A DNA stretch of 64,000 nt from Cottoperca gobio (Eukaryota; Chordata; Actinopteri; Perciformes; Bovichtidae): contig NC_041356.1 in the NCBI RefSeq assembly GCF_900634415.1, positions 1,113,700 through 1,177,699 on the forward strand, in the 5' to 3' direction. This document shows positions 46,161-58,020 of this stretch, in pieces. The position numbers were made by a program, and so were the translations under genes. Position 1 is the first letter of the stretch, and every line of letters starts with the position of its first letter. The notes beneath the pieces were generated by a model. It searched no databases, was not told where the DNA came from, and saw only the letters and a program-made list of their open reading frames with translations.

Positions 46161-49100
46161 TAACTCAGTCCTAAACACTCAAAAATAATGACTATCATTC
46201 AATATTGCTTTTACTACATCATAACTAACTTATGCATTCAAATCCTGTTGTAATGTTATTTTACCCACAACATTTCAAGGCACTACTGGGTCTTCCAAGA
46301 TCCGAACACCAAATGATGCACTTTTTTTAGAGATACCTTGTTCCAATAAAAAAAACTAGATAGTAGTTATTATATAATTTTAACTTGAAACGAGTCATGG
46401 CGAATCCGAACACAACATAAGAGATATAAATGGGCACCTAGACGCTAATTCGAATAAGCAAAATGATCTGTTGTATTGTTGAAATGTTTTGTGGGTTAGG
46501 ACTTCTATGTTGGTGTCAACATATAAAGCAAAAATAGATTTTCAACAAATGTGTGTGAATACAAACATTGTTTTTAAATAAATGTCCATTTTGGGTTCAA
46601 AAGTGTCATTATGGTTATAGGCCATCTACAATTAAAGCTTCTCTGTCTGATGTTGTTACAAGTCAAAGTTCACAATGAAGTTAAAATGAGAAGTTAACAA
46701 TAACAAAGAAGAACTGACGCCATATTTAGCATATATTGGTGAGTATGAGGTAAAGACATTGTGGCAGTGTCTGATTGGTCGCTCTAGTGTTCAAGATAAT
46801 GAAACACTTGAATGGTGTGCGAGTTAATGCAGCTCCATAATGATGGAAGTCCCTGGACGCCCTCTGAAATCGTCTTCAACAGACAAATTAGCCGCAGATT
46901 GCTCTGTGCAAACAGAAAGAAAAGAGCAGACACTGTTTCTCAGTGGAAAGTGCAGGCCTACTGGAATGCTCCTTCGTTTGTATGCATTAACGTCACAAAG
47001 CTTTACTATATACTGAATGTGCTCAGCATCACAAGGAGGGGCCACTTCATGTTTCCACTGATACCCTGAGCTAGCAGACTGAGACTTCTTCCATATGTAA
47101 ATATACACATGTATTGGGGATGTTACTGTGAAGCAGTTGGATGGCATTACATTTAGAATATGTGTAAAGCTTTCTCAAATATCCTGGAGGGATATCAGCC
47201 AATGCTGCTTCGACGTACACCGGGCACTAATCAACATTAACAATCATTAATATCTTTAAACAAAAGAACACAAAAAGCTTGTGTTCAGTATCTATGCGGC
47301 ATGCTCCTAAATATATATCTTTCTCTTTCTCACTTGCAAACCCTTCTTTTGAATTATTACGTATTGTGTTATATTGATGAGCTCCCTATATGTAATGACT
47401 GGTTGTGTGTCGGTAAAATATAATACGTTTTACAAAATACTCTGAGGTGAAAATGCTTGCAGGTGGAGAGGGGTGGAGTGTCTTTAGAAGTGGAGCCTGT
47501 AGTACTTTGGTTTTCCAGTATTCTCAGCAGGTTTACGACCACTCACAGACCTGCTTGCTGAACCTAAGTGGGATAATAACCCTCCACGCAGCAGACCGGA
47601 AGGCAACTAGCATCGGGAGTTTAGATTCCTCCAAAAAATTTGTATTAATGTAGGCCACAGCGAAGCTGCAAAACAAAATCCATGGCAGAGGGAAAACATT
47701 TGTGCGGGCTGCGGTGAATACTGAACAGTCTCTCCAGTCTCTGCATTTCCTTTGTATGGAAAGTGACGGGGTCAGTGCAGACTACTTTGAACCATAAGCA
47801 CGGCGTAGATTTAACCGTCAGGTAAATCCCACCGAGGCTCAGATCAAAGTGCCAGATGACAGCACTCTCTTCAGGCTGAGCAGCAGCCAAATGTTCCACT
47901 TGTTCCTGAGCTCGCCTGGGATATTTCGTGCCCCGTAAACACACGTGTGATTATCCATCTCACTTCTAATGTCTTTTGGCCCGGCGCTCAAATTGGAGTC
48001 TTTTTATGTTTCTTTCAGGATTCTTTCAGGATTTAATTATACTTACAACCCTCGCATGTCAGATAAAGATTTCTCATGATCATCCATGTCCTTTCTTTAG
48101 GTTCAGTAATAGTCTGCTTTCATCACATTTCAGGCTTCCCCTCTCCGAATTGAAAGAAAACAGCACTGGCATTTATTGAGATTTGATCATCGGACAAAAG
48201 TAGCATAAATATGAATATTTAATTGTATGAATAATTTGAGATCTTGAGTAAATGAGATTTTAAAGTCATGAGCCTCTATAATTAGCATCCATGGCTGTTC
48301 TGTGGGTACGTGACTGAAGTTAAGGGAGGAACTTCAACCTCCAACCTGCATCTGGATCCTTCCTTCACAAACACATCAGTGTGTGGAAGTGTCCGGTACC
48401 AGTACCTTTGAGTATTTCAGTACCTTAGAATTCTTTTTATAGCTTTAGCTGCTCCAAAAAAATTAGAAATAACATATTTGAAACTCATTTTTTCAAATGA
48501 TAAAGACAGTATTTAAAGCCACCTCCAAATAAAAAGAAAAGTAATTCTTAACTGTGTTTAAATAAAAAGACTGGAAAGTATTATATATGTATATGTATAA
48601 TATATTAGGCATCTTTACAGCTTGGTTACCCAACAGTAACATGTCTCATCCTTCCAGCTAACTTCCTGGCAATGAGAAATGCATGTTGGGAAATCAATCA
48701 AACATAGTCCCAACACATACAGTCAGTATTGTAGTAACTTGTATTGCAAAAAAACAACTAAAAACAACAACATTTCTCAACTCCTACATATTAAAAAAGG
48801 AGAAAAGAAAATACATATTTTTCATTCGTCTCGGTTGCCATGGTGATGCTACTTGAAAGCTCGAGGCGAAACAAACTTGATGAACTCGTTTTAAGTGAGT
48901 AGAAATGTCTTTTTAAGTAGGTGGAGGACAGGAGAACAAACGTTGACAGGGCTGCGCAACTTGCGACCGCTCTCTCCTTAAACACCCCCCCGCGCTGTTA
49001 ACTCTGTGTCGTTCCCCGTCTACGGGAGAGCCTTCAACCTTGACTGAAATCTTTGAAATATTTCTGACGTGCCAAAAGGGATTCTCATTTCTTTCCTGTT

Positions 49101-49366
49101 TCGTTACGGGGCTTGTTCAGCAACACAAACAACACAAGATACCTGTCTGTTTTTCTAGATCAAAAGGAGACATTAGAAAGCTTATGTTCAAACTTGATTT
49201 TTTTATTAAGCTTACAAGGTTCCTTTTGTTGTCATTCTGCAAGTTTAGTCCCAAGAATCCAACCAAAACAATGAGTGACATTTCTGGAGGCAGGAAGGCA
49301 ATATATAAACAAATGATAAGGGTAAATAATTGATGAATTCATTAAGTAATCAATCAACTAGTTAAC

Positions 49367-49367
<1 letters not shown>
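46161..49367. other. Non-coding DNA
   Basis: No gene recognised. 46830-47140 and 47450-47945 are balanced stretches with open frames on both strands but no domains. 48960-48990 has a short C run. Conservation could distinguish regulatory DNA from neutral DNA here. Confidence 0.45.

Positions 49368-49410
<43 letters not shown>
49368..49410. repeat. (AAT)n trinucleotide repeat
   Basis: 14 AAT units, followed by about 400 bases of AAT/ATA-rich degenerate DNA. Confidence 0.95.
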
Positions 49411-51437
49411 GCTAGGGTAGAGGTTTACAGTAGTACTGTAATAATAATAGAGAAGAAAATAATAAATTTGGATAAGTAAATATATAGTGATAATAATAAC
49501 AGCAATAACAAGAATGTTAATCATAACATTAGTAGAATTAGAAATAATAAAACAAAATAAAAAATGTGGGTACACTTTTAATAATAAGAAGGCAAGAAAT
49601 AAATAATAATAAGTTAATTAATCAATTAGTGAATAATAATATAAATGGTAGATGTGAGCAGTAGTACTGTTCTAACTTTAGTTTATACTAACTAAACTAG
49701 TGAAGATATATAAATAAATAAAAACGAATAACGATAATAATGATGATAATAACAGCGATAACGACCAAGTCAACAACAGCAGTAATAATATTAATTGAAA
49801 ATAAATAAATAAATCCTCTCTGCAGGATGAAAGCCATGGTTGGGACCCCTCTGGAGGCCGGCGATGGCGCAAAGGGAAGTCGAGACCAGCAACAGGGATG
49901 GGACCATGAAAGATGAAGTCGGGATACTTCAGCCGTCAGAGGGAACCAGAGTCTGGTGCAGCTCGGCAGGAAGAACAGGGGTCCGCCGCTGAGCAGGGGA
50001 ACTTGTTCTTCAGCTAAGATGTAGCCTGGCTCCTCTGAATCACTGCATACTTCTGCAAATTCTTTCAGTGATGCTCCCTCATTTTCTAAATAAGAACATT
50101 TTGGAGGATTGAGAATGGGAATCATCTGTCATGAGGACACATGTCTTTCTCCTGTTGCTTGCAATCATGCTCTGAACAACTTAAAATTAACACAGCATGA
50201 GTCCCCCATTCAGTCTCTCACTTTTCTCACTTTTCTCACTTCCCCTCGGCTCCTAATGGAACCTTGTCCCCTGATCTCCATGACCCTACCAGGCCAAACT
50301 CGGAGAGTATGCTGGCCCGCTCTGGAGAGACTCAAAAGTGGCAGTAATGGAAGGATCGGTGACAGGGTGAAAGAACGATTTATGGTCACATGATCCTTGC
50401 TTTGACTTGAAAACTGCATTCTTTCCCTACAGCTCCTGGAGACAGAAACTGCTCAAACAAACATTCACCTAAGACCATAAAACTGAGCTTTCAAAGGAAC
50501 TGATTAACATTTAGATGTAATGTGTATGTTAATCGGGTAAATATGTGTGTCTAAAGGGGAAATTACCTTAACAGGAACGACACCTTCACTTCTTCATTAA
50601 TAGGACCAACCGGAGGGTGTGAAATGTGGTCAATCAATTTCCTCTCCCCTCTCTGGCTGGTCTAAAAGAAGATACCGATGGAAAGTGTCTGAAGCACACT
50701 AAGGAAACTTGAGAAATAACCCTTTTTATTCCTGTTACATCCTGTTCATGTTTTCACAGACATATCCATATAACAATGCTATAGTTGGTGTGTAACTATG
50801 CCTGAAATGTTATCGTTGCCTATGGATATGTAAACCATAAGGATAAACAATTGGTCACATCATAACAAGTTTTATCGATGTTTGTCATTCAACAGCTCAA
50901 ACCACTCGGGTTTCAATTATGAGAGAAAGGAAATAGTCTAAACTAATCTGATTAATTTTAAAGAAAGGAAAGTTTGATCAGAGGAAGGGTGCTGAACCTA
51001 CAAAAAGACAGGAAACCCAGAATCTTCTCTTAGTCTTCTGATGCTTTCTTTCTTTTTTTCTTACTCTTCTTGTTCTTTTGCCTTTCTTTTGTCCACGTTT
51101 AATCTCTATGTCCGACGCGGCTTCAGCCAAACTTCTCCGGACTTTTTACCCTCTGAGTTTCTCCTTTTTGTACTCTGAAGTCAATTCGTAGTTGACGAGA
51201 TCAACAGCCGCTGACCCCCTTGCGCAGAGGGTCATGAAACACAGAGTGGGTTTCAGCTCAAGCTGGGTTGCACCGTGGAAAAGAAGTACCAGTTCAGACT
51301 GAGCTACATCGTGGGTTTGGGACTTCGGGAACACTCCAGTAAGCCGGATCTAACGCCTCCTCCGCATCGCCGCCACCCGGCCTTCAATCGATTAGGTCAA
51401 ACTTAGAGCTTCTGTATTCTGGTAGTTAATAAATTCT
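49411..51437. other. Non-coding DNA with one protein-like open segment
   Basis: 49411-49815 is AT-rich simple-sequence-like DNA. On the minus strand, 50125-49990 reads MIPILNPPKCSYLENEGASL then KEFAEVCSDSEEPGYILAEE, which is less repetitive than other open frames in the window, but no family was recognised and no convincing splice sites bound it. 51050-51430 is of balanced composition and may be the 3' part of the LINE that follows. Confidence 0.4.
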
Positions 51438-52349
51438 TCATTTATAAAGAACCTCGCAGTCCTTGTCTGCGAGGTCAGGTATCAGTCGTGTGGCTCTACG
51501 TTGGACCTGTTCCAGTGCATTTATCTGGTACTTGCTTGGATTCCAAACTGGTTCCGCATACTCCAAAATTGGTCGGACAAAGCTCTTGTATAGCAATATG
51601 AGGGTTTTTCTTTTGAGATGCGTAAAAGATCGTCGAATTATCCCAAGGATTTTGTTAGCCTTCTGTGCAATATTATCGACGTGTGCCTTGAAGTTGAGGT
51701 TTTTGTCGATGATGACACCGAGGACTCGTTCTTCGTCCTTTTCGAGTAGGTTGACTATACTGCCAGTGTCGTCTGTCATATGATAGGTACAGTCTGGATG
51801 TCCTGTGCCTAGCCGGATGAGTATACATTTCTGTGGGTGAAATTTAATTTGCCACTGGTGGGCCCACTTGTCCAGGTTGTCAAGGTCATTCTGTAGCTCT
51901 CTGCAGTCGTTCATCGATACAATCTTTCTGTAGATGATGGTGTCGTCCGCGTATATCTGGATCTGGTTTTTTACAGCAAGTGGTAGGTTGTTTATGAAGA
52001 TCACAAACAATAGCGGACCAATGACACTGCCCTGAGGCACACCGTTAGTCACCGCTATCCAGTTTGAGAGATTTGAGACAATTGCAGAAACTCTCTGTTC
52101 CCTATCTCTCAGGAATGATGTCACCCACGGTCCTGTCATACCATAACTTTCCATTTTCTTGACTAGACGCTGATGCGGCACTGTGTCGAAGGCCTTTTGA
52201 AAGTCTAGTAAAATTGCATCAATACGTAATCCCTGGTCTATGATGTCAGTCCATGCATTTAATGTCTCCAGTAGGTGTGTCGATGTTGAGCGTCCCGGTA
52301 CAAAATCATATTGGTGTGGTGTTATTATATCATACTGGGAGAGGTGTGA
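51438..52349 (-). pseudogene. Jockey-superfamily LINE reverse transcriptase, 5' truncated, long open frame
   Basis: About 303 codons without a stop on the minus strand. Blocks in order: HLSQYDIITPHQYDFVPGRS (finger/helix), motif A as AILLDFQKAFDTVPHQRL, GVPQGSVIGPLLFVIFINNL, catalytic QIQIYADDTIIYRK (about 51935-51960), WQIKFHPQKC, RVLGVIIDKNLNFKAHV, LLYKSFVRPILEYAEPVWNP and ALEQVQRRATRLIP. The frame stops after EVLYK, slightly short of the usual C-terminus. No ATG at its 5' end; the frame is joined to another LINE near 52340. The sequence style (VQRRATRLIP, FVRPILEYAEPVW) resembles CR1/Jockey-type elements frequent in invertebrates; the clade is not settled. The RNA-copying core is complete but endonuclease and ORF1 are absent, so it is not autonomous. 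Confidence 0.88.
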
Positions 52350-52850
52350 TCAATAGTTAGCTCGTTCCACCATTTTGGAGCCGGGAGAGCAAACAGGAGG
52401 GAGCAGCGAGCCGATTGGCCGATGCAGAGTGAAGTGAACGTGCTGGGGTGTATGGTTTGACCATGGCCTGGATGTAGGAAGGGGCTGATCCATTCACAGC
52501 ACGGTAGGCCAGAACCAGAGTCTTGAAGCAAATACGGGCCGCCACTGGTAGCCAGTGAAGGGAGCGGAGGAGCGGTGTATTGTGGGAGAACTTCGGTAGA
52601 TTGAAGACCAGTCGGGCTGCTGCATTCTGGATAAGCTGTAGAGGTTGGATGGCACATGCAGGCAGTCCAGCAAGGAGGGAGATGACAAGAGCCTGGACAA
52701 GAACCTGCGTCGCCTTCTGAGTCAGGAGGGGACGTATCCTCCTGATGTTGTACAGAGTGTGTCTGCAGGAGGGGACATGTCCTACTGATGTTGTACAGAG
52801 AGTGTTTGCATCTAAAATGTGATACTACTTATAAAGGACAATATGAATTT
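52330..52850 (-). pseudogene. L2/CR1-like LINE fragment fused to the preceding LINE
   Basis: Minus-strand frames read LQLIQNAAARL with FNLPKFSHNTPLLRSLHWLP, then AARICFKTLVLAYRAVNGSA and YIQAMVKPYTPARSLHSASA, and finally KWWNELTIDHTSPSMI to about 52330. This is the C-terminal part of an L2/CR1 reverse transcriptase of yet another subfamily. At 52330-52349 both this frame and the next LINE's frame can be read, so the junction falls there. A 43-bp tandem duplication lies at 52726-52812. Confidence 0.82.
52726..52812. repeat. 43-44-bp tandem duplication in the LINE fragment
   Basis: Two adjacent units starting GAGGGGAC and containing GATGTTGTACAGAG (52726-52768 and 52769-52812). Confidence 0.85.
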
Positions 52851-53880
52851 CATTGATGAACAAGATACAAGTAAATATTGATTCATTTTTTATTTAACTT
52901 CATAAAATAATTTTCTATGTTCACCTGACCCGCTGTGCACTGACTAAATAACTTTCTGGCTCACAGAAGCAATTTATTGCAATGACATAATTGGAAGTGC
53001 ACTCTCTGCATTTTCCCTATAATTACAACCAACTTGCATTGTTCTCTCCAGGAGAAAAAATAAAGAAAATGATTTAGAAATAAAGCATTACCTTTAAGAC
53101 CAATGCAATGAACGTGATTAAAAAAAAGCCTCAGATACTCAGTAGGTAAACTTTCCTGTGTGTGTGTGTTGGCTCCACAGTGGAGGTCAGCAGTGCAGCT
53201 CTGTACACTCAGCGGTGTCCTCCTCCAGCAGCACCCCTTCCTGCTTTAAAATGAAAAAAGGGCCTGAAAAGCTCTCCAAACTGTTTGGCGGGAGTGGAAA
53301 ACAGTATTTGCATGGAGAGGCAGTGAAAATGAATTCAAGGCCAACTGTAAAATCAGAAGGAGTTTCCATCACTCATGCTAATGAGAAGGCACTCAGAGTG
53401 CAAACCTACGTAGACGTTGAACTATTCCTGAACTGGAGTTCCACCCAGAAGCATCATTTTCTCTCTTAGATATAACTAAGATTTACCTTCTTGGCCCCTA
53501 AGAATGCACCCTGAGGAACCAGCCTCTCTCCATAGTTAAAACTAAAATAAGATATTTTGTGTGAAAATGCAGAAATAAATTACAAACTAAAGTCTAAAGC
53601 CGTTTGTTCTCTGGTCCAAACTCTGTCTACTAAATGTTACAGAAATGTATTTTTGAATTGTGTCTTAAGAAAACTTCCCAATTATGCTTTATTTTCCCTT
53701 GGAAATCGCATACTCGGCTTTCCTCCTGACAGAACGATAGAGGTCGTAAAAATGCTGACGTCGGGTCAGAGGTCAGAGTGGATGGAGGGGTCGACAATTT
53801 TTTTTAAAAATGATCCCGAATGTTTCCAACAATTTTCAAAACCAGAGAAACATGTAATTTTAAGGTAACAGTCTGCCGCC
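52851..53880. other. Non-coding DNA
   Basis: No gene recognised. The frames 53158-53469 and 53557-53868 lack known domains, hydrophobic segments of note or start context. Confidence 0.5.
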
Positions 53881-53899
53881 TTTGAGCATACATCAGCAT

Positions 53900-54110
53900 T
53901 GTGGTTTGTCATGAATTTACTTTATCGGATGTCTGGATTGGAGTGTCGGAGAAACATTGATTTTTTTAACGTGAAGCGCTTTATCCAGTGTTTTTACCGG
54001 TTTTACTCGGCATTGTGGTGAAGACAACAACTCCCATGATCCCACGCTACTTCCTCTTTTGGTATTGTTTGGATTGAGCGCCCCCTATTGGCAGAAACTG
54101 ACGTATTGTG
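53900..54110. repeat. Old dispersed repeat, copy 2 (copy 1 at 18945-19140)
   Basis: CGGATGTCTGGATT, AACATTGATTTTTT, CAGTGTTTTTACCGGTTTTA align with copy 1. Continues into ACAACTCCCATGATCCCAC and GAGCGCCCCCTATTGG, motifs seen at ends of several fish repeats. Confidence 0.5.
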
Positions 54111-56147
54111 CGTATATTTCACTGTTCTACACTGAAGGAGGAATAACAGCCAGGTGTTGAACACGTGTACGGATTAGATGATACCTTTCCCACTACAAAC
54201 ACCAATCGCAACACAGGGAGGTTGTAGCCAGTCAGCAATCACCCAGGATTATTTTTCTGCCAAACAAATAATCCATCTTAATCCAACGTGGCAGCTGTGT
54301 GACAGTGGCCTTCCACCCTGCCACTTATTGTCCAACAGATAGAGCTCTAATGCAGCTCTAATAAACATTTCACATTGTTTGTTTGCTCACTCTGCTGACT
54401 CACACAGCCGGAGACATGCGTGATTACACAAACTAATGCACACTGCTTATGATTTTATGTGATTAAACAAAATTCCTGAAACCAGGCAGTGAGAGCTGCA
54501 GCATCCGCAGCGTCTGCCAGAGACTAATGGGCTCTCAGGGACCGCAGCCAGTGAGCTGCGAGGCAGGCCTGCTTTTTACAGGTCAAGGTCATGGACTGGA
54601 TTTTTTGTCCCTACAGCCCAGCTTTGTATTCTGGGTTTTTCAATTTTTAGTAGTCTCTGGAGAGCATTTGGAGAGTTACCCAGGATGTTTCTTCCCCAAT
54701 TCAGTACACTGCTCATAGAGCCAGATATTTTCCAGAGAGTCCAACTGACCTGGCATGCTTGTTCCACAGATCTATGTCCCCCCCCCCCCCCCGCCATGCC
54801 TAACAGAAACAGTATATAAACAATAGTTCTTCACACACTGTAATGCAGTTGTAAGCAGATATAAGATCATTTAAAGTTGTTGTTTTTTTATGTGTATATT
54901 ATACATATAAAGCTTTTATTAATTGTATTTATATAATAATATTACTTTTCTTTTTCACTCTGCATGACAAACTTCAGCCTTGATGAAAGCCAATGGATGT
55001 GGCTAAAAGCTCTGGAAGAAATCTAGTTTTGTCAAAGCATGACTTTTGAGGATGTGTATAAAGAATTGGTAGATGCTTTATAAAGCTCATTGTAAGATCT
55101 GTCATCCTATGTCATTAAACTTGACTACAGTTATACTGTATTATAAAACAATTAAAGCTTAGATTCAAATCTTTAAAACGTCCTTATATCTGCAAACAAC
55201 AGCATCAATTTTATTTTATATTACCACACGTTCCATTCGGCATGCAAATTTGAATAACATTACAATAGGAACAATATGGAAATATTAAGTTATAAGAAAG
55301 TGTAAGGAAATGTTTCGGGTTAATCACTTTACTGCTGATTCCAATATCTTTTGCAATTTTCTTTTGCGATATAGTCAAAATGTTTCTTCAAACTAAGTTT
55401 TTTGTCTACATCACCTACAGAATGGGCACTAGAGACGTGATGGGTACACCATCTATATTTATCTTCACCCTCTCTACACTAAATTGTGTTTTTAAAGATG
55501 ATAAAAAAAGTTCTTGATATTAAGAGACAGCTCATGGTAATATTTTCTTTTTGCTCGACGGAGGAGGTTATTGAACCAGTTTTTTATACATCTTGTATTT
55601 ATTTAATTAATAACTTAAGAGGTAGACCTTGCCGAGTTTATTTTTTCTACATGAAGACTTACGGAGGCCAGTGCTGAACCACGGCTTGTAACTGTCACAA
55701 TATTGTTTTGCACGAGTTGCGACTACATGAAGCATTTATTGAAGATGGAGATATGCATGCATATGCATGGGTCTATTGGTAGATTACATTTCTTTCTTTA
55801 ACAGGCTCTTGTTTATTGTATTTCTTTTTCTTTTCATTTTCTGAGGAAACTCCCATAATGCACTGTAAAGAAGAAAAACAAAGGGACAATGACCTTTGGA
55901 GTCCCCCTGGGCTGTAGAGGGCTCCATGCATTAAGGGGGAGGGTACACTGTGAATAAACCATCATCAAAAAAAGCCTGTCACCATGTGTTGCACTATTTG
56001 ACCCACCCCCTAAAAAAAAGAAACGTGCTATAAAATAAATGTTTCCTTTTTTTAAATTGCATGACGTAAAAGGTCATATAGACACGATTTTAGTGAACAA
56101 TTCTATATATATATTATATTATTCTCTGAGTATATATTATATTATTA
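54111..56147. other. Non-coding DNA
   Basis: No gene recognised. A run of 15 C lies at 54778-54792. Mostly AT-rich. Confidence 0.5.
54778..54792. repeat. Poly-C run (15 C)
   Basis: Uninterrupted C homopolymer. Confidence 0.97.
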
Positions 56148-58020
56148 TCCATCCATCCATCGTCTACCGCTTATCCGGAATCGGGTCGCGGGGGCAGCAA
56201 CTCCAGTAAGGAACCCCAATCTTCCCTTCTCCGGGCCACATCCTCCAGCTCCGACTGGGGGATCCTGAGGCGTTCCCAGGCCAGTGAGGAGATATAATCT
56301 CTCCACCGAGTCCTGGGTCTTCCCCGGGGTCTCCTCCCAGATGGACGTGCCTGGAACACCTTCCTAGGGAGGCGCCCAGGTGGCATCCTTACTAGATGCC
56401 CGAACCACCTCAACTGGCTCCTTTCAACGTAAAGGAGCAGCGGCTCTACTCCGAGTCTCTCACGGATGGCTGAGCTTCTCACCCTATCTCTAAGGGAGAT
56501 GCCAGCCACCCGTCTGAGAAAACCCATTTCGGCCGCTTGTACCCGTGATCTCGTTCTTTCGGTCATGACCCAGCCTTCATGACCATAGGTGAGGGTAGGA
56601 ACGAAGATCGACCGGTATATTGAGAGCTTTGCCTTCTGGCTCAGCTCTCTTTTCGTCACAACGGTGCGGTAAATTGACTGTAATACCGCTCCCGCTGCTC
56701 CGATTCTCCGGGCAATCTCTCGCTCCATCGTCCCCTCACTCGCGAACAAGACCCCGAGGTACTTGAACTCCTTCACTTCACAGGCCAACATTCACTGGAA
56801 ACGAGTCCGACTTACTGCCGAGTATCCGGACACAACTCTCGCTTTGGGTGTACAGGGATTGGATGGCCCTCAAAAGTGACCCCCTCACCCCATACTCCTG
56901 CAGTATCACCCGGGGGACCCGGTCATACGCCTTCTCCAGATCCACAAAACACATGTAGACCGGATGGGCATACTCCAAGGCCCCCTCCAGGATCCTTGCA
57001 AGAGTAAAGAGTTGGTCTGTTGTTCCACGACCAGGACGGAATCCGCATTGTTCCTCTTCCATCAGAGGTTTGACTACCGGCCGAACCCTCCTTTCCAGTA
57101 CCTTGGAGTAGACTTTACCAGGGAGGCTGAGAAGTGTGATACCCCTGTAGTTGGCACACACTCTCTGGTCCCCCTTTTTAAATAGGGGAACCACCACCCC
57201 GGTCTGCCAACCCCTAGGCACTGTCCCACGCAATGTTGACGAGGCGTGTCAACCAAGGCAGTCCCTCAACACCCAAAGCCTTCAGCATTTCTGGACGGAT
57301 CTCATCAACCCCTGCGGCTTTGCCACTGTGTAGTTGTTTGACTACCTCAGTGACTTCCATCAGGGAAATTGACGATGATCCCCCATCAACTTCCAGCTCT
57401 GCCTCTACCCCGGCCCGACGCCTCACACCTTGGGCAACTCCGGAGAAGAATAGAGTCCAACCCCTATCCAGGAGTACGGTTCCAGAGCCAAGACTGTGCG
57501 TGGAGGTAAGCCCCATCAGATCCAACTGGTAGCGATCCACCTCCCGCACTAGTTCCGGCTCCTTCCCCCACAGAGCCAGCCTCTGCTGCCCGGGTCTGGT
57601 CCTTCGAGGTCCCTGACCATCACTGCCACCCGTGTGACAGCGCACCTGACCCCAGCGGTTTTTCCCACCGCTGTGGTGGGCCCACAGGATGGATGGATTG
57701 GAGGCACCACGTAGCTTCTTCGGGCTGTGCCCGACCGGGCTCCGTGGCAAACCCGGCCACCAGGTGCTCGCTGTCGGGCCCTCCCTCTGGGCCTGGCTCC
57801 AGACGGGGGCCCTGGGCTTCCTCTGGGCAGGGTCTCTCCTTTCCTTTCCCTTTCTTTCATGAAGTCGTTTTTGAACCATTCTTAGTCTGGCCCCTCGCCT
57901 GAGACCAATTTGCCTTGGGAGACACTACCAGGAGCACTAGGCTCCAGACAACACAGCTCTCAGGTTCATAGGGACACACAAACCTCTCCACCACGATAAG
58001 GTGATGGTTCCCAGAGAGGC
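56148..58020 (-). mobile_element. Rex3/RTE-like LINE with both ends but internally deleted
   Basis: On the minus strand the element starts near 58020 (CCTCTCTGGGAACCATCACC, CTTATCGTGGTGGAGAGG), runs through coding remnants and ends at 56148 with GGATAAGCGGTAGACGATGG and a (GATG)n/(ATGG)n tract, the characteristic 3' end of Rex3-type fish LINEs. Length is about 1.9 kb, well under a full element, because the endonuclease and part of the reverse transcriptase are deleted. GC content is clearly higher than the surrounding AT-rich DNA. Rex3 naming is from the tail and protein blocks, not from a search. Confidence 0.82.
56171..57879 (-). pseudogene. Rex3/RTE-like ORF2 remnants
   Basis: Three overlapping minus-strand frames. 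57879-57214 holds the N-terminal part up to LDLMGLTSTHSLGSGT and the start of the endonuclease (VAQGVRRRAGV), which jumps directly to VTEVVKQLHSGKAAGVDEIR, so nearly all of the endonuclease is lost. After a one-base shift, 57233-56778 gives WQTGVVVPLFKKGDQR, CANYRGITLLSLPGKV, CGFRPGRGTTDQLF and motif A CFVDLEKAYDRVPR. It ends at FPVNVGL. The next frame, 56791-56171, starts beyond the catalytic box at EVKEFKYLGVLFASEGTM and goes on to YGHEGWVMTERTRSRVQAAE, WFGHLVRMPPGRLPRK, RPRGRPRTRWRDY and stops at 56171. The RQGCPLSP and FADD motifs are therefore deleted; the enzyme cannot be active. Confidence 0.9.

Noticed and set aside
48825..48850. RFX-type X-box (GGTTGCCATGGTGATG)
   Set aside because: Only the first half-site fits well; one match in 64 kb without conservation data is not enough.
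51438..52181. Calling this frame an intact functional gene
   Set aside because: No ATG start, no endonuclease or ORF1, joined to a different LINE, and shorter than the usual C-terminus.
53158..53469. 103-codon plus-strand frame with a serine run
   Set aside because: No known domain, starts in a GT repeat, and has no supporting exon signals.
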